Positions 1 to 9,581 of a stretch of 22,500 nucleotides of DNA are shown here, piece by piece. The stretch spans positions 1 to 22,500 of the forward strand of contig NW_022204981.1 of the NCBI RefSeq assembly GCF_008831285.2. The letters run 5' to 3'. The notes under the pieces are model-generated. The model was not told where the DNA came from. It saw only the letters and a list, made by a program, of their open reading frames with translations, and made no database searches. The number at the start of each line of letters is the position of its first letter. Position 1 is the first letter of the stretch. The translations under genes were made by a program, and so were the position numbers. The stretch is from Nymphaea colorata. Its lineage: Eukaryota > Streptophyta > Magnoliopsida > Nymphaeales > Nymphaeaceae.

Positions 1-2
1 AG

Positions 3-452
3 GCTGAAATCGAGCGTCTGGTTAAAGAAATGTTGGAGAGTGGCATTGTGCAACCAAGTAGCAGCCCTTTCTCTTCACCGGTCCTACTTGTGAAGAAGAA
101 AGACAACACCTGGCGCTTCTGTGTAGATTACCGCGCCCTGAATGAAGCCACCGTGAAGGATAGACATCCCATACCGGTAATTGATGAGTTATTGGATGAA
201 CTAGCCGGAGCAACTATTTTCTCCAAGATCGACTTACGAGCCGGCTATCATCAAATTCGTATGTACAAGGATGACGTCCCCAAGACCGCTTTCAGGACGC
301 ATGACGGGCACTACGAGTTCCTCGTCATGCCATTTGGTCTAACTAACGCACCAGCAACGTTTCAGAGGTGCATGAACGACGTCTTCAGACATTACCTCCG
401 CGATTTCATCTTAGTTTTCTTTGATGGACATCTTAATTTACAGTCAGTCTGA
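3..452 (+). CDS. pol: pol fragment, element 1: reverse transcriptase fingers and palm up to the FFDD motif
   Basis: This reading frame is open from the window edge, so the first Met at 30 is internal and not a start. It encodes the N-terminal half of a Ty3/gypsy reverse transcriptase: [10 protein letters not shown], then [23 protein letters not shown] and [16 protein letters not shown]. In the family this enzyme copies the element RNA into DNA inside the virus-like particle. The frame is broken at the catalytic FFDD motif by one extra G at about 426-427 relative to element 2. The second Asp is lost and the frame ends 26 nt later. The extra base may be a sequencing error, since the two copies otherwise match here. 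Confidence 0.9.
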   Translation, partial: AEIERLVKEMLESGIVQPSSSPFSSPVLLVKKKDNTWRFCVDYRALNEATVKDRHPIPVIDELLDELAGATIFSKIDLRAGYHQIRMYKDDVPKTAFRTHDGHYEFLVMPFGLTNAPATFQRCMNDVFRHYLRDFILVFFDGHLNLQSV

Positions 453-711
453 AGAATCACATCAGAAGCATCTCGCTATTGCTCTTCAGGTACTGAGAGA
501 TAACCAATTATACGCCAAGATGTCCAAATGCAGCTTTGGACAACCTTCTATTGGTTATCTAGGGCACATAGTGTGCCAACAAGGGGTTCGGGCAGACCCC
601 GAAAAATTAGAAGCCATGCAGAAATGGCCACTGCCTAAGGACTTGAAAGGACTCCGCGGATTCCTCGGTTTGACTGGGTATATAGGCGTTTTATACAAGG
701 TTATGGTTTGA
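427..711 (+). pseudogene. pol: pol fragment, element 1: reverse transcriptase palm/thumb in shifted frame
   Basis: After the extra G at 426-427 the enzyme continues in the next frame. It covers [16 protein letters not shown], the LYAKMSKCSFG stretch and the connection start GFLGLTGY. Relative to element 2, one C is missing at 680/681. The last residues before the stop at 711 are therefore out of frame and not enzyme sequence. There is no start of its own; it is a piece of the same gene as the fragment before it. Confidence 0.8.
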
Positions 712-802
712 TCGCACAGCCTTTGACCCAGATGCTCAAGAAAGGAGCCTTTCAGTGGTCGGATAAGGCTAGGGCAGCCTTTGAAAAGTTAAAGCTTGCC
801 TT
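681..802 (+). pseudogene. pol: pol shard, element 1: RT thumb/connection region
   Basis: This short piece of about 40 codons is in a third frame. It encodes the connection between reverse transcriptase and RNase H (RRFIQGYGLIAQPL, then FQWSDKARAAFEKLK). It is bounded by a missing C at 680/681 and a missing C at about 799-800, both relative to element 2. The second is a C-run shortened from three to two. It is recognised only by alignment to the other copy. Confidence 0.75.
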
Positions 803-1021
803 ATGTCTGCGCCCGTTCTTACACTCCCGGATTTCAACCAGCAGTTCACAATAGAGACAGACGCATGTGAGGTTGGAATTGGGGCCGTTCTCAGCCAAGG
901 AGGCCACCCTATCGCTTATATGTCTAAGGCGCTCACAAGTAGAGCGAAGCCTCTCTCTACTTATGAGAAAGAACTACTAGCGATAGTGTTGGCAGTGGAA
1001 AGTGGCGACCCTACCTTATAG
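803..1021 (+). CDS. pol: pol fragment, element 1: RNase H
   Basis: This encodes most of the Ty3-type RNase H that degrades the RNA strand of the RNA:DNA hybrid. It has the first catalytic Asp in ETDACEVGIGAVLSQ, the PIAYMSKAL segment and the second acidic motif STYEKELLAIVLAVE. A missing A at about 999-1001 (three instead of four) shifts the frame just before the WRPYL segment, so residues after VE are not enzyme. The third catalytic Asp (KTDQNSL) lies in the next fragment. The Met at 803 is internal. Confidence 0.8.
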   Translation: MSAPVLTLPDFNQQFTIETDACEVGIGAVLSQGGHPIAYMSKALTSRAKPLSTYEKELLAIVLAVESGDPTL

Positions 1022-2196
1022 GGCGTAGATTCACAGTTAAGACGGACCAAAATTCTCTAAAGTACATGTTAAAGCAGAGAGTATCCACGCCTACCCAACA
1101 ACGTTGGTTAGCAAAGCTGCTGGGATACGATTTTGAAATAGAGTACAAAAAGGGTCCGGAAAATACAGCGGCCGATTCTCTCTCTCGATTGACTGAGCAG
1201 TTCATGACTCTTTCGGTAGTGGAAACTGATGTTTGGGATAGGTTAGCCCAGGAACAACAAGCAGATCAGTCCCTAAGGCTAGTCCGTGCATCAACAGAAC
1301 AACATCCAGGATCCATTCCCTTCTATACAGTCAGAGGGAATCTATTATATAGAAAGAACCGAGCAGTGGTTCCTCCAGAGTCTGGGCTTAAGCAGGAACT
1401 CCTGCGTCATTTCCATGACACCCCTGCCGCGGGTCATGAGGGGGTTTCTAAAACCCTAAGCAGAATTAAAGCCCAATTTTGGTGGCGTGGCATGAAGGCA
1501 GAGGTACAAAGGTACATCCGGAGTTGCCTGGTATGCCAGAGGGAAAAGTACGAGGCCATTAGACCTCCCGGACATTTAGTTCCCCTCCCCATACCAGCCA
1601 AACCATGGACCGATGTGACCATGGATTTTATTGACGCCATGCCCCGCTCCGAAGGCAAGGAAGCTGTGCTAGTGGTAGTGGACCGTCTGACCAAGTACAG
1701 CCACTTCGCTCCCTTGCCTAGGTCGTATCAAGGGCCAATGGTGGCCAGCGTGTACCAGGAGTATGTTGGAAAGCTCCACGGAATGCCACAATCAGTCGTA
1801 TGTGACAGAGATTCAATTTTCCTTAGCGCATTTTGGCAAGAGTACATGAAGCTTATGGGTACAACGCTCAAGTTTAGTACAGCCCATCACCCACAGACAG
1901 ACGGGCAGAGCGAAATCGTAAATCGATCTCTTGAAACCTATTTGAGGTGTTTTGCAGGAGAAAGGCCACAGACTTGGGTAAAATTCTTACCTTGGGCAGA
2001 GTGGTCTTACAACACCAGTTTACATTCGTCAACAGGAATGACGCCTTTTGAAGGTGTATATGGGACCCCTCCTCCAAGTATCCCTAGATATGAAGGAGGT
2101 ACAGCAGACGACGACAATGTAGACTGCGAGCTACGCACCCGGAAGAAGTCCTTGACTCCCTCAAGCAAAACATTGCCAAAGCCCAGAACAGGATGA
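1003..2196 (+). CDS. pol: pol fragment, element 1: RNase H C-terminus plus integrase zinc finger and DDE core
   Basis: The frame is open upstream of its first Met (1066). It carries the end of RNase H (KTDQNSLKYML) and then a complete integrase N-terminal and catalytic region. The HHCC zinc finger uses His codons at 1414 and 1435 and Cys codons at 1525 and 1534. The catalytic triad is Asp 1624 (TMDFID), Asp 1804 (VCDRD) and Glu 1912 (TDGQSE), with exactly 35 residues between the last two. Integrase inserts the DNA copy into the host genome. Unlike element 2, this stretch has no break between the zinc finger and the Glu. The frame leaves the true protein after CELRTR, at about 2141-2145, where a base appears to be missing. 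The last 19 residues are spurious. Confidence 0.9.
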   Translation, partial: WRPYLIGRRFTVKTDQNSLKYMLKQRVSTPTQQRWLAKLLGYDFEIEYKKGPENTAADSLSRLTEQFMTLSVVETDVWDRLAQEQQADQSLRLVRASTEQHPGSIPFYTVRGNLLYRKNRAVVPPESGLKQELLRHFHDTPAAGHEGVSKTLSRIKAQFWWRGMKAEVQRYIRSCLVCQREKYEAIRPPGHLVPLPIPAKPWTDVTMDFIDAMPRSEGKEAVLVVVDRLTKYSHFAPLPRSYQGPMVASVYQEYVGKLHGMPQSVVCDRDSIFLSAFWQEYMKLMGTTLKFSTAHHPQTDGQSEIVNRSLETYLRCFAGERPQTWVKFLPWAEWSYNTSLHSSTGMTPFEGVYGTPPPSIPRYEGGTADDDNVDCELRTRKKSLTPSSKTLPKPRTG

Positions 2197-2963
2197 GACA
2201 GGTCTACAACAAAGGGCGAAAAGATCGAGAATTCGAAGTGGGTGATTACGTGTGGTTGAAGAGGTTGCCCCTCAAACAACGATCGTTAATGGGCCAACCC
2301 TATTCTAAGCTACTACCAAGGTATTATGGACCGTTTCCGGTATTACAAAAAGTAGGAAAGGCAGCATATCGACTGGGACTTCCGCGGGAAGCAATGGTGC
2401 ACCCAGTTTTCCATATCACCAGGCTCAAGCCTCATCATGGTGATATTCCTACAATGATCGAGCAGATACCGGAACAGGACAACTTGCCCACTCCCTATCG
2501 TATACTCAAACATAGATATGTCCAAAGACAAGGGAGAACACGGCATGAGGTATTAGTGGAATGGGAGGGACCTGACAGAGGAACCTCTTGGGAAGAGTTT
2601 GGGTCAGTGGCTCATCGCTTTCCCTCCTCTAGCGCTCGAGGACAAGCGCATTCTAGGGAGGGGGAATCTGTTACGGACCAACTTGTAGGTCCAGACCCAA
2701 CTCGGCGTGATCAGGCCGAAACCAGTCGGTCAAGACGAAAGGCCTCGGATTTGTGGACACAGGCGCTAAGGCAGCACGAAGAAAGTCCAAGCGAGGCTAA
2801 GTCAGCACTCGAGCCAGTTGCAGCGGGCGGCGTGGGAGGAGCAACTAGGTCCGAAAGAGTGCTCAAACCAGGTGGAACTCAAGACGTTCTAGAACCTATT
2901 GCGAGGCTCACCGAGCTTGATCAGGTTAATCCGAGCGTGAGTCCAAATTCCCCGAACGCTTGA
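2142..2963 (+). CDS. pol: pol fragment, element 1: integrase C-terminus, GPY/F module, chromodomain and LTR-encoded tail
   Basis: The frame is open from about 2142, so the Met at 2193 is internal. The order is: helical segment after the DDE core; REFEVGDYVWLKRL; GPY/F module (RYYGPFPVLQKVGKAAYRL, near 2322-2380) ending HPVFHITRLKPHHG; and a chromodomain at about 2486-2628 with the signature VLVEWEG followed by TSWEEF. Chromodomains of this family bind modified histone H3 tails and steer integration. The frame does not stop before the LTR. It crosses the polypurine tract and continues 98 codons into LTR-A, ending with TGA at 2961-2963. The same tail is encoded in LTR-B and LTR-C. Confidence 0.9.
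   Translation, partial: EEVLDSLKQNIAKAQNRMRQVYNKGRKDREFEVGDYVWLKRLPLKQRSLMGQPYSKLLPRYYGPFPVLQKVGKAAYRLGLPREAMVHPVFHITRLKPHHGDIPTMIEQIPEQDNLPTPYRILKHRYVQRQGRTRHEVLVEWEGPDRGTSWEEFGSVAHRFPSSSARGQAHSREGESVTDQLVGPDPTRRDQAETSRSRRKASDLWTQALRQHEESPSEAKSALEPVAAGGVGGATRSERVLKPGGTQDVLEPIARLTELDQVNPSVSPNSPNA
2655..2666 (+). promoter_or_regulatory. Polypurine tract (PPT), element 1
   Basis: The purine run AGGGAGGGGGAA lies 2 nt before the LTR start TGTTA. This is the normal place for the primer of plus-strand DNA synthesis. The identical tract occurs before LTR-C. It lies inside the pol reading frame. Confidence 0.9.
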
Positions 2964-3269
2964 GCCTATCTAAAGCCGAGAGGCTTAGGTTCAGGTCCGA
3001 GCCAATCGGACTTGACCCGTGCTCGAATTTCCGAAGTGTGGGCGGTAACCCACACGAGGTCCCCGCCCTAAGTCCACAAGACTTAGGGACTTTAGCTTTC
3101 GATTTTTGAGTTGGGCGCTAGGCCCGGTTTAGGTTGCGTCATCTATTTCATGTCGACGTCAAGTTTTGTAGTAGAGACCTAGCAAGGCGGGTTGTGCCTT
3201 GCGCATTTTTGACATTAGACTAAGTAGCGAGCTAGGTTAACATGTAATTAGGGCTCGCATTATGTTTAG

Positions 3270-3276
3270 TATATAT
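3270..3276 (+). promoter_or_regulatory. Candidate TATA box in LTR-A
   Basis: TATATAT in an AT-rich stretch, about 600 bp into the LTR, followed after some 65 bp by a CT-rich sequence resembling a plant 5' leader. The equivalents are 7844-7850 in LTR-B and 17247-17253 in LTR-C. If it is used, R plus U5 would be about 3.2 kb, which is long, so a second promoter nearer the LTR end is possible. Confidence 0.45.
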
Positions 3277-4525
3277 TCTGTAAACTCAATGTAGAAAGGA
3301 TCAAAAATTAATCAAAGATTGGCATTTGGTGTGGCACTCTCTCTCTCCTCGCACGAGGCTTCTCCCCTCTCGTCTCCCACCTTGTTCAACCCGAGAACCA
3401 GGCGTCTTCTCCCCCTCGCGTCCTCTACCTCCACGACGCTTCCGAATCCAGAAATTCCTTGAAGAGCCGCCGTCCGAGACATAGGCATAAGGAAGAAGGC
3501 ATCGGCGGATCTCCACCACCGGCGGCGATCCCTCCCTTGTCACGTAAGTACCCCTTTCGAGCTTTTTCAAAGTTCTGAAATCGGTGCCTTTGCCCTGATC
3601 ACGAGGGTACTGTGAGGCCGATTCCAGCATAGGGAAGATTGAATGCGACGTATCTACCGCCGGCTTCAATTCGACACCGAAGAGGAGACGAATTTCGATC
3701 TCTCTCTCGCTGCCCGATTGCTGCATTCTGCCTTAGAACACAGGGCGTCTTCTCTCGGTTCCTCCCTCGGCATACCCGAAGAGGGGAATCAGAATTTGGG
3801 CGTTTTCTGTTTTAATCAGAAATTGCAGATCGCGTCGCGGGATTGAAATCAGACGTTTGATCCCTAGTAGGCAGTTGGCCGGATTAGAAAGACAAATCGA
3901 TAAGAAAATTACAATTTCTAGCGGCCTGTTCTCCCTTTTGATCTGTCGGACCAGAGGCTCAAAAGTTAAGAAATCTCGCTCTCTGGTCGAGATCTGAAGA
4001 AGAGGAGTGATCCCCGTGAATCGCCCAGAAAAGAGCTTTCTAAATATCAAAAAGGGGCGAGTTCCGTCGGCTGGATCTCGAGATAGAATCTCGCCGGAAA
4101 ATTGTTGAATCCGGCCATCGCTGCTAATTCCGGTGGTCGCCATTGATTCCGGCGTAAGGGACCGAATTGCCCTTCTTCCCTAGTGTTTTAACTAAAATTT
4201 TGAAAGGGGTATTACGGTCAATTAAGTTCCGAGCGTTAGCTCAGGCCGCCGGTGCGAATTGGAGCTTCCTCCTCCGTCGCATCTGCCATTTCCGGCAAGT
4301 CCACCTCCGTTTCATCTCAGCCTTTAATTTCGACATCTGTCCATCATCCAGCCGCCCATCTGTGCCTTGTCCCAGCTGCTGCCATCTGTCCCGATTCAGG
4401 ATCAGCTCGCAATCAGCTGCTCCACCGAATTAGGAAGCAATCTCGCAGCCGCCGCTCCCCTTCCAGCTCCTCGCCATCTCCACCGCGTCAACCCTAACTC
4501 GCAAGGATCCTCACACGTTCATCTT

Positions 4526-4535
4526 GACACGTGTC
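4526..4535. promoter_or_regulatory. G-box palindrome (GACACGTGTC), LTR-A
   Basis: A perfect 10-bp palindrome around CACGTG, the binding core for plant bZIP and bHLH factors. It is also present in LTR-B (9102-9111) and in LTR-C. Use as a regulatory site is inferred from the motif only. Confidence 0.35.
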
Positions 4536-4958
4536 GCAATCCGAGCCAGCCCTCCGCCACCTCACTCGCCACCTCACCTGCCAGCTACCCACCTTGGTCC
4601 CGCATCTCGCCACTTGTCCCCCAGCCAGGCCCTGCGAGATCCCCTTTTCCTATTTCCTTGGATCTTTCCTCCTTAGTTTTAGGAAACTCCTCCACCTCGC
4701 GCCATCTTACCTATTCTTCCTCAGCCGTTTCCTCCTTTCCCTCTTGATCCGATCCGCAGTAATCCTCCACCGTAGATCTGGTCCACGTGTCCCCATCTCA
4801 GCCTTAGCCTCATCCGAGCTCACACGAGAGCGCCACCTGGCCCTTCGCCCCCAATCTCCTCTCCTTCCTTGTCGCATTTCTCCCTAACCCTTAGGCGAGA
4901 ATTCGAGCTCCATTCCTAATAGCTAGCTTCTCTAGCTCTCTCTGTCGTGTCCGTCCGT

Positions 4959-4974
4959 CTTGCCACGTGGCAAG
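4959..4974. promoter_or_regulatory. 16-bp perfect palindrome with central G-box, LTR-A
   Basis: CTTGCCACGTGGCAAG reads the same on both strands and centres on CACGTG (4964-4969). The same palindrome is intact in LTR-B (9535-9550) and LTR-C (18940-18955). A further CACGTG lies at 4784-4789. The length of the palindrome makes chance unlikely; a role as a bZIP-type site is inferred. Confidence 0.4.
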
Positions 4975-5005
4975 CATCGGTGCATTCCCTGGGTAAGACC
5001 AGCCC

Positions 5006-5392
5006 AGTCAACCGAACCCACTAGGCAACCTCCTGCACCGAACCCGCACCTAGGCTAAACCTCTACCGAGCCAACCTAGATCGGCATTGACCCTTAGCCT
5101 TAGTCAACTAGGTCAGCTAGTCCACCAAGCCCACTTCGTTGGTAGCCTCCCTTAGCGACTCGAGCCTACCTCGAGTGACCCTTGACCTACTTGACCCGGA
5201 CCCATTGACTCGGTCCATTTAGTCAACCACCTAGTTAGTTGAACCTTCCGCACTTGGTCAGCTTTGACCAGCACCGTGAGCTTAGGCTCGACCTTAACCT
5301 CCCTTACTGAACCAACCTATTAGCTAGGTCAACCCGTGACTGAACCTAAACCCTGTTTGACTGAGCCTACCCTGACCCGAACCTGCTTGACT
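5006..5392. promoter_or_regulatory. Cluster of TTGAC (W-box core) motifs, LTR-A
   Basis: By eye, about eleven TTGAC cores occur on the two strands in some 390 bp, most followed by C or T. Fewer than one would be expected by chance. TTGACC/T is the core bound by plant WRKY factors. The motifs sit in a loosely repetitive background of CCTA, AACC and GACC. The same cluster is at about 9582-9967 in LTR-B and 18987-19372 in LTR-C. It could instead be a decayed tandem repeat without regulatory role. Confidence 0.4.
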
Positions 5393-6789
5393 AGACCTAC
5401 CACCTAGTAGAGCCCAACCGAACCCAGCCAACCCAGCCTTAGCTAGGATTAGGCTCAGCCGGCTCGCCGGCCCTTACAACGGCCCCTGCCTCTTCGTCGG
5501 CATCCACGGCGCCCGTGGCCGAGCCACACTCCGGAGTTAGGCAGGCAGGCGCTGTCGCTGTGACAGCAGCCCCCTCGGCAGTCCAGGCGACCCTTCCGGC
5601 CCTGTTCCGTCTTCTTCAGTGCAGCAGCAGCACATCGGCAGCAGACGCCAGGCGACCTCGTCCTGATCGGCGACCCTCGATCAGACAGCAGACGATCGCT
5701 CCCGGCATCCTCGACGGCACGACCGTAGCAGTTCGAGACAGCGTCCTCGTTCCCGGCGCGCGTCTGCCTCTAGGCCCAGCGAGTGTCAGCAGCGGTCTTG
5801 GCTCGACGTTAGCGCTGCTACCGCAGAATTCATCGCGGCAACAGCGCAGCGGCCACCGTAAACGAGCAGCGACCAGACCTCGGCAGTCAACCCGTCCACC
5901 AGCGTGCGGCCTACCTTCAGCGTCTTCAGGCAGCGGTCAGCCCGAGCAGCAGGCTACGTGGAGGCACACCTCAGTCGGTCTTCCTGTTCTGTGAGCTGCA
6001 GTGCTCGGGGGCAGGTCATCACCCCGAGACCTATCCGGCTACGCCAAGGGCGATCCTTGGCCGGTATCGTCTCCTATCCCCCTTGTAGCTTCGGGCGGGA
6101 TTTGCTTTCAGTCGTAGGTAGCATATTAGTTTATTTCCAGCATTTCTGTTTTAGCCTTGGCTTCGGCCTAGCTCCCCCGTGAGGTACCTCGAGGGCACTG
6201 TGCCCGAGACACGACCACAAGGAGCCAGACCCCCTATTTACTTCTGTTGGGTGTGGTTTGTACGTTAGTGTGGTTTGCGTGGTTTGTGAGTGAGATTGAG
6301 TGTTCTCTTGTATCGCTCGCGAATTGTAAAGGCCTCACGACCCTGTTAGTGTTTTTGTAATAGGCAGACTTAGTTAGGAATATTTGGGACTCGGGTAACC
6401 TACAAGTGTATCTCCCTACCTATTGGGTTTTGCGCCGGGGTCCTGTCCGGCCGGGTAGATCATTGTGTAATTACCTAGGTTTTTCGGTTTTTAGAATAGG
6501 CCTCAAGAAGGTCCTGGGAAGTTTAGGATCGCATTGGTCGGATTTTCTTAGGCCAACCGGTGCGGTCCTAACAGACACGTTGCATAGCACCTGCCAAACA
6601 AAGGCCTTGACAGCAGTCGGAGGCCGAGAAGAAGGCAGTCGCACCGCGTGGACTACAAATGGCCCAGGCAAAACCGGACGCAGGAGAAGCTGAAAAGACA
6701 GCTACGGAAGCACGCGGAACCAAGAAAAAATGGCCGCTCGCAGTGAAGAAAGGGCACACGAGGGACGGCAGCAAGGTCGAAGGGTGTCA

Positions 6790-6984
<195 letters not shown>

Positions 6985-7019
6985 CTACAGCAGCCGATTG
7001 ATGCATATGATCTCCCATA

Positions 7020-7087
7020 CATGTGATTTGGGCGACGGCTCCCGGGTGAAAGGGGCTAACGCGAAAATCACTTGGTCTACCATAAGT
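7020..7087 (-). repeat. IGS module, left copy 2
   Basis: The same module as at 6822 (GTGATTTGGGCGA, then AAAATCACTTGG, then CTACCATAAGT). It corresponds to 22188-22254. The roughly 200-bp spacing matches the spacer subrepeat length on the right. Confidence 0.8.
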
Positions 7088-7843
7088 ATTTTGAAGTACG
7101 AATCCGCCTTGTGTATCCCTAGTGTTCCGAGCACTTTCCGCAAGCAGCGGAAGACCGGGCACAAGAGGGACTACAGCAAGGTCCATCGAGCCGAGCAAAT
7201 GTTTCACCAGCCCCCCCCCCCTCCGACGAACCTCACAGGTGCTGTTACGGACCAACTTGTAGGTCCAGACCCAACTCGGCGTGATCAGGCCGAAACCAGT
7301 CGGTCAAGACGAAAGGCCTCGGATTTGTGGACACAGGCGCTAAGGCAGCACGAAGAAAGTCCAAGCGAGGCTAAGTCAGCACTCGAGCCAGTTGCAGCGG
7401 GCGGCGTGGGAGGAGCAACTAGGTCCGAAAGAGTGCTCAAACCAGGTGGAACTCAAGACGTTCTAGAACCTATTGCGAGGCTCACCGAGCTTGATCAGGT
7501 TAATCCGAGCGTGAGTCCAAATTCCCCGAACGCTTGAGCCTATCTAAAGCCGAGAGGCTTAGGTTCAGGTCCGAGCCAATCGGACTTGACCCGTGCTCGA
7601 ATTTCCGAAGTGTGGGCGGTAACCCACACGAGGTCCCCGCCCTAAGTCCACAAGACTTAGGGACTTTAGCTTTCGATTTTTGAGTTGGGCGCTAGGCCCG
7701 GTTTAGGTTGCGTCATCTATTTCAGGTCGACGTCAAGTTTTGTAGTAGAGACCTAGCAAGGCGGGTTGTGCCTTGCGCATTTTTGACATTAGACTAAGTA
7801 GCGAGCTAGGTTAACATGTAATTAGGGCTCGCATTATGTTTAG

Positions 7844-7850
7844 TATATAT
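7844..7850 (+). promoter_or_regulatory. Candidate TATA box of element 2 (LTR-B)
   Basis: TATATAT followed by a CT-rich leader-like region from about 7913. This is the copy that would drive element 2 if the site is a real promoter. No transcription start can be fixed from sequence alone. Confidence 0.45.
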
Positions 7851-8114
7851 TCTGTAAACTCAATGTAGAAAGGATCAAAAAATTAATCAAAGATTGGCAT
7901 TTGGTGTGGCACTCTCTCTCTCCTCGCACGAGGCTTCTCCCCTCTCGTCTCCCACCTTGTTCAACCCGAGAACCAGGCGTCTTCTCCCCCTCGCGTCCTC
8001 TACCTCCACGACGCTTCCGAATCCAGAAATTCCTTGAAGAGCCGCCGTCCGAGACATAGGCATAAGGAAGAAGGCATCGGCGGATCTCCACCACCGGCGG
8101 CGATCCCTCCCTTG

Positions 8115-8124
8115 TCACGTAAGT
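8115..8124 (+). promoter_or_regulatory. Candidate 5' splice site in the LTR-B leader
   Basis: TCACGTAAGT matches the plant donor consensus (GTAAGT, intron starting at 8119). It lies about 270 bp after the TATA candidate, at the end of a CT- and GC-rich leader. A possible acceptor is the T-rich stretch ending GGTAG at 11737-11741, 30 bp before the gag ATG. Removal of a 3.6-kb leader intron is therefore conceivable but unproven. Confidence 0.25.
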
Positions 8125-9581
8125 ACCCCCTTTCGAGCTTTTTCAAAGTTCTGAAATCGGTGCCTTTGCCCTGATCACGAGGGTACTGTGAGGCCGATTC
8201 CAGCATAGGGAAGATTGAATGCGACGTATCTACCGCCGGCTTCAATTCGACACCGAAGAGGAGACGAATTTCGATCTCTCTCTCGCTGCCCGATTGCTGC
8301 ATTCTGCCTTAGAACACAGGGCGTCTTCTCTCGGTTCCTCCCTCGGCATACCCGAAGAGGGGAATCAGAATTTGGGCGTTTTCTGTTTTAATCAGAAATT
8401 GCAGATCGCGTCGCGGGATTGAAATCAGACGTTTGATCCCTAGTAGGCAGTTGGCCGGATTAGAAAGACAAATCGATAAGAAAATTACAATTTCTAGCGG
8501 CCTGTTCTCCCTTTTGATCTGTCGGACCAGAGGCTCAAAAGTTAAGAAATCTCGCTCTCTGGTCGAGATCTGAAGAAGAGGAGTGATCCCCGTGAATCGC
8601 CCAGAAAAGAGCTTTCTAAATATCAAAAAGGGGCGAGTTCCGTCGGCTGGATCTCGAGATAGAATCTCGCCGGAAAATTGTTGAATCCGGCCATCGCTGC
8701 TAATTCCGGTGGTCGCCATTGATTCCGGCGTAAGGGACCGAATTGCCCTTCTTCCCTAGTGTTTTAACTAAAATTTTGAAAGGGGTATTACGGTCAATTA
8801 AGTTCCGAGCGTTAGCTCAGGCCGCCGGTGCGAATTGGAGCTTCCTCCTCCGTCGCATCTGCCATTTCCGGCAAGTCCACCTCCGTTTCATCTCAGCCTT
8901 TAATTTCGACATCTGTCCATCATCCAGCCGCCCATCTGTGCCTTGTCCCAGCTGCTGCCATCTGTCCCGATTCAGGATCAGCTCGCAATCAGCTGCTCCA
9001 CCGAATTAGGAAGCAATCTCGCAGCCGCCGCTCCCCTTCCAGCTCCTCGCCATCTCCACCGCGTCAACCCTAACTCGCAAGGATCCTCACGCGTTCATCT
9101 TGACACGTGTCGCAATCCGAGCCAGCCCTCCGCCACCTCACTCGCCACCTCACCTGCCAGCTACCCACCTTGGTCCCGCATCTCGCCACTTGTCCCCCAG
9201 CCAGGCCCTGCGAGATCCCCTTTTCCTATTTCCTTGGATCTTTCCTCCTTAGTTTTAGGAAACTCCTCCACCTCGCGCCATCTTACCTATTCTTCCTCAG
9301 CCGTTTCCTCCTTTCCCTCTTGATCCGATCCGCAGTAATCCTCCACCGTAGATCTGGTCCACGTGTCCCCATCTCAGCCTTAGCCTCATCCGAGCTCACA
9401 CGAGAGCGCCACCTGGCCCTTCGCCCCCAATCTCCTCTCCTTCCTTGTCGCATTTCTCCCTAACCCTTAGGCGAGAATTCGAGCTCCATTCCTAATAGCT
9501 AGCTTCTCTAGCTCTCTCTGTCGTGTCCGTCCGTCTTGCCACGTGGCAAGCATCGGTGCATTCCCTGGGTAAGACCAGCCC

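Larger units (their letters stand above)
1..6573 (+). mobile_element. Chromovirus (Ty3/gypsy) LTR retrotransposon, element 1, 5'-truncated by window edge
   Basis: This is the 3' part of an LTR retrotransposon. It begins inside the reverse transcriptase and runs through RNase H, integrase, GPY/F module and chromodomain to a polypurine tract and a complete 3' LTR. It matches element 2 from about 13979 onward. In pol I saw only single-base indels between the copies and no clear substitution. The right edge is set by the LTR terminus TAACA at 6569-6573, after which rDNA spacer begins. The 5-bp target would be GACAC, which is contiguous with its upstream neighbour in the uninterrupted spacer copy at 21741. 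The left target copy lies outside the window, so this element's duplication cannot be tested here. It is inserted antisense to rRNA transcription. Confidence 0.95.
2669..6573 (+). repeat. LTR-A, 3' LTR of element 1 (3905 bp)
   Basis: This long terminal repeat has inverted ends TGTTA and TAACA and is nearly identical to LTR-B and LTR-C. From 5' to 3' it holds: the last 98 pol codons (to 2963); an AT-rich TATA candidate at 3270-3276; a CT-rich leader-like stretch (about 3341-3420); a GTAAGT splice-donor-like site at 3543; a C-rich part with G-box palindromes (4526, 4784, 4959); a block of TTGAC motifs (5006-5392); a CAG/GGC-rich block (5480-5960); and a GT-rich end. Differences from the other LTRs that I could see are a T for G at about 3156, an extra G in GGTCAGCTTTG near 5270, a missing T near 5507, and C-run lengths. 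I see no convincing gene in it apart from the pol tail. Confidence 0.95.

Noticed and set aside
3733-4143. 136-codon minus-strand ORF, present in all three LTRs
   Set aside because: It is present three times only because the LTRs are copies. It starts differently in LTR-C after a one-base change. It has no recognisable domain and lies opposite the leader-like part of the LTR.
4367-4887. Overlapping Ser/Pro-rich ORFs in the LTRs
   Set aside because: Two frames of the same C-rich stretch are open at once, which is expected of stop-poor C-rich DNA and not of a gene.
5515-5994. 159-codon plus-strand ORF in LTR-A
   Set aside because: It is not open in LTR-B or LTR-C because of one-base differences. 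The composition is low-complexity Ala/Ser/Arg from CAG/CGG-rich DNA.
5904-6182. 92-codon ORF repeated in each LTR
   Set aside because: Conservation is due to LTR identity alone. There is no domain and no supporting start context.
6998-7537. 179-codon ORF across the IGS/LTR-B junction
   Set aside because: It is an accidental join of spacer sequence to the pol-tail frame of the LTR. The first half is non-coding rDNA spacer.
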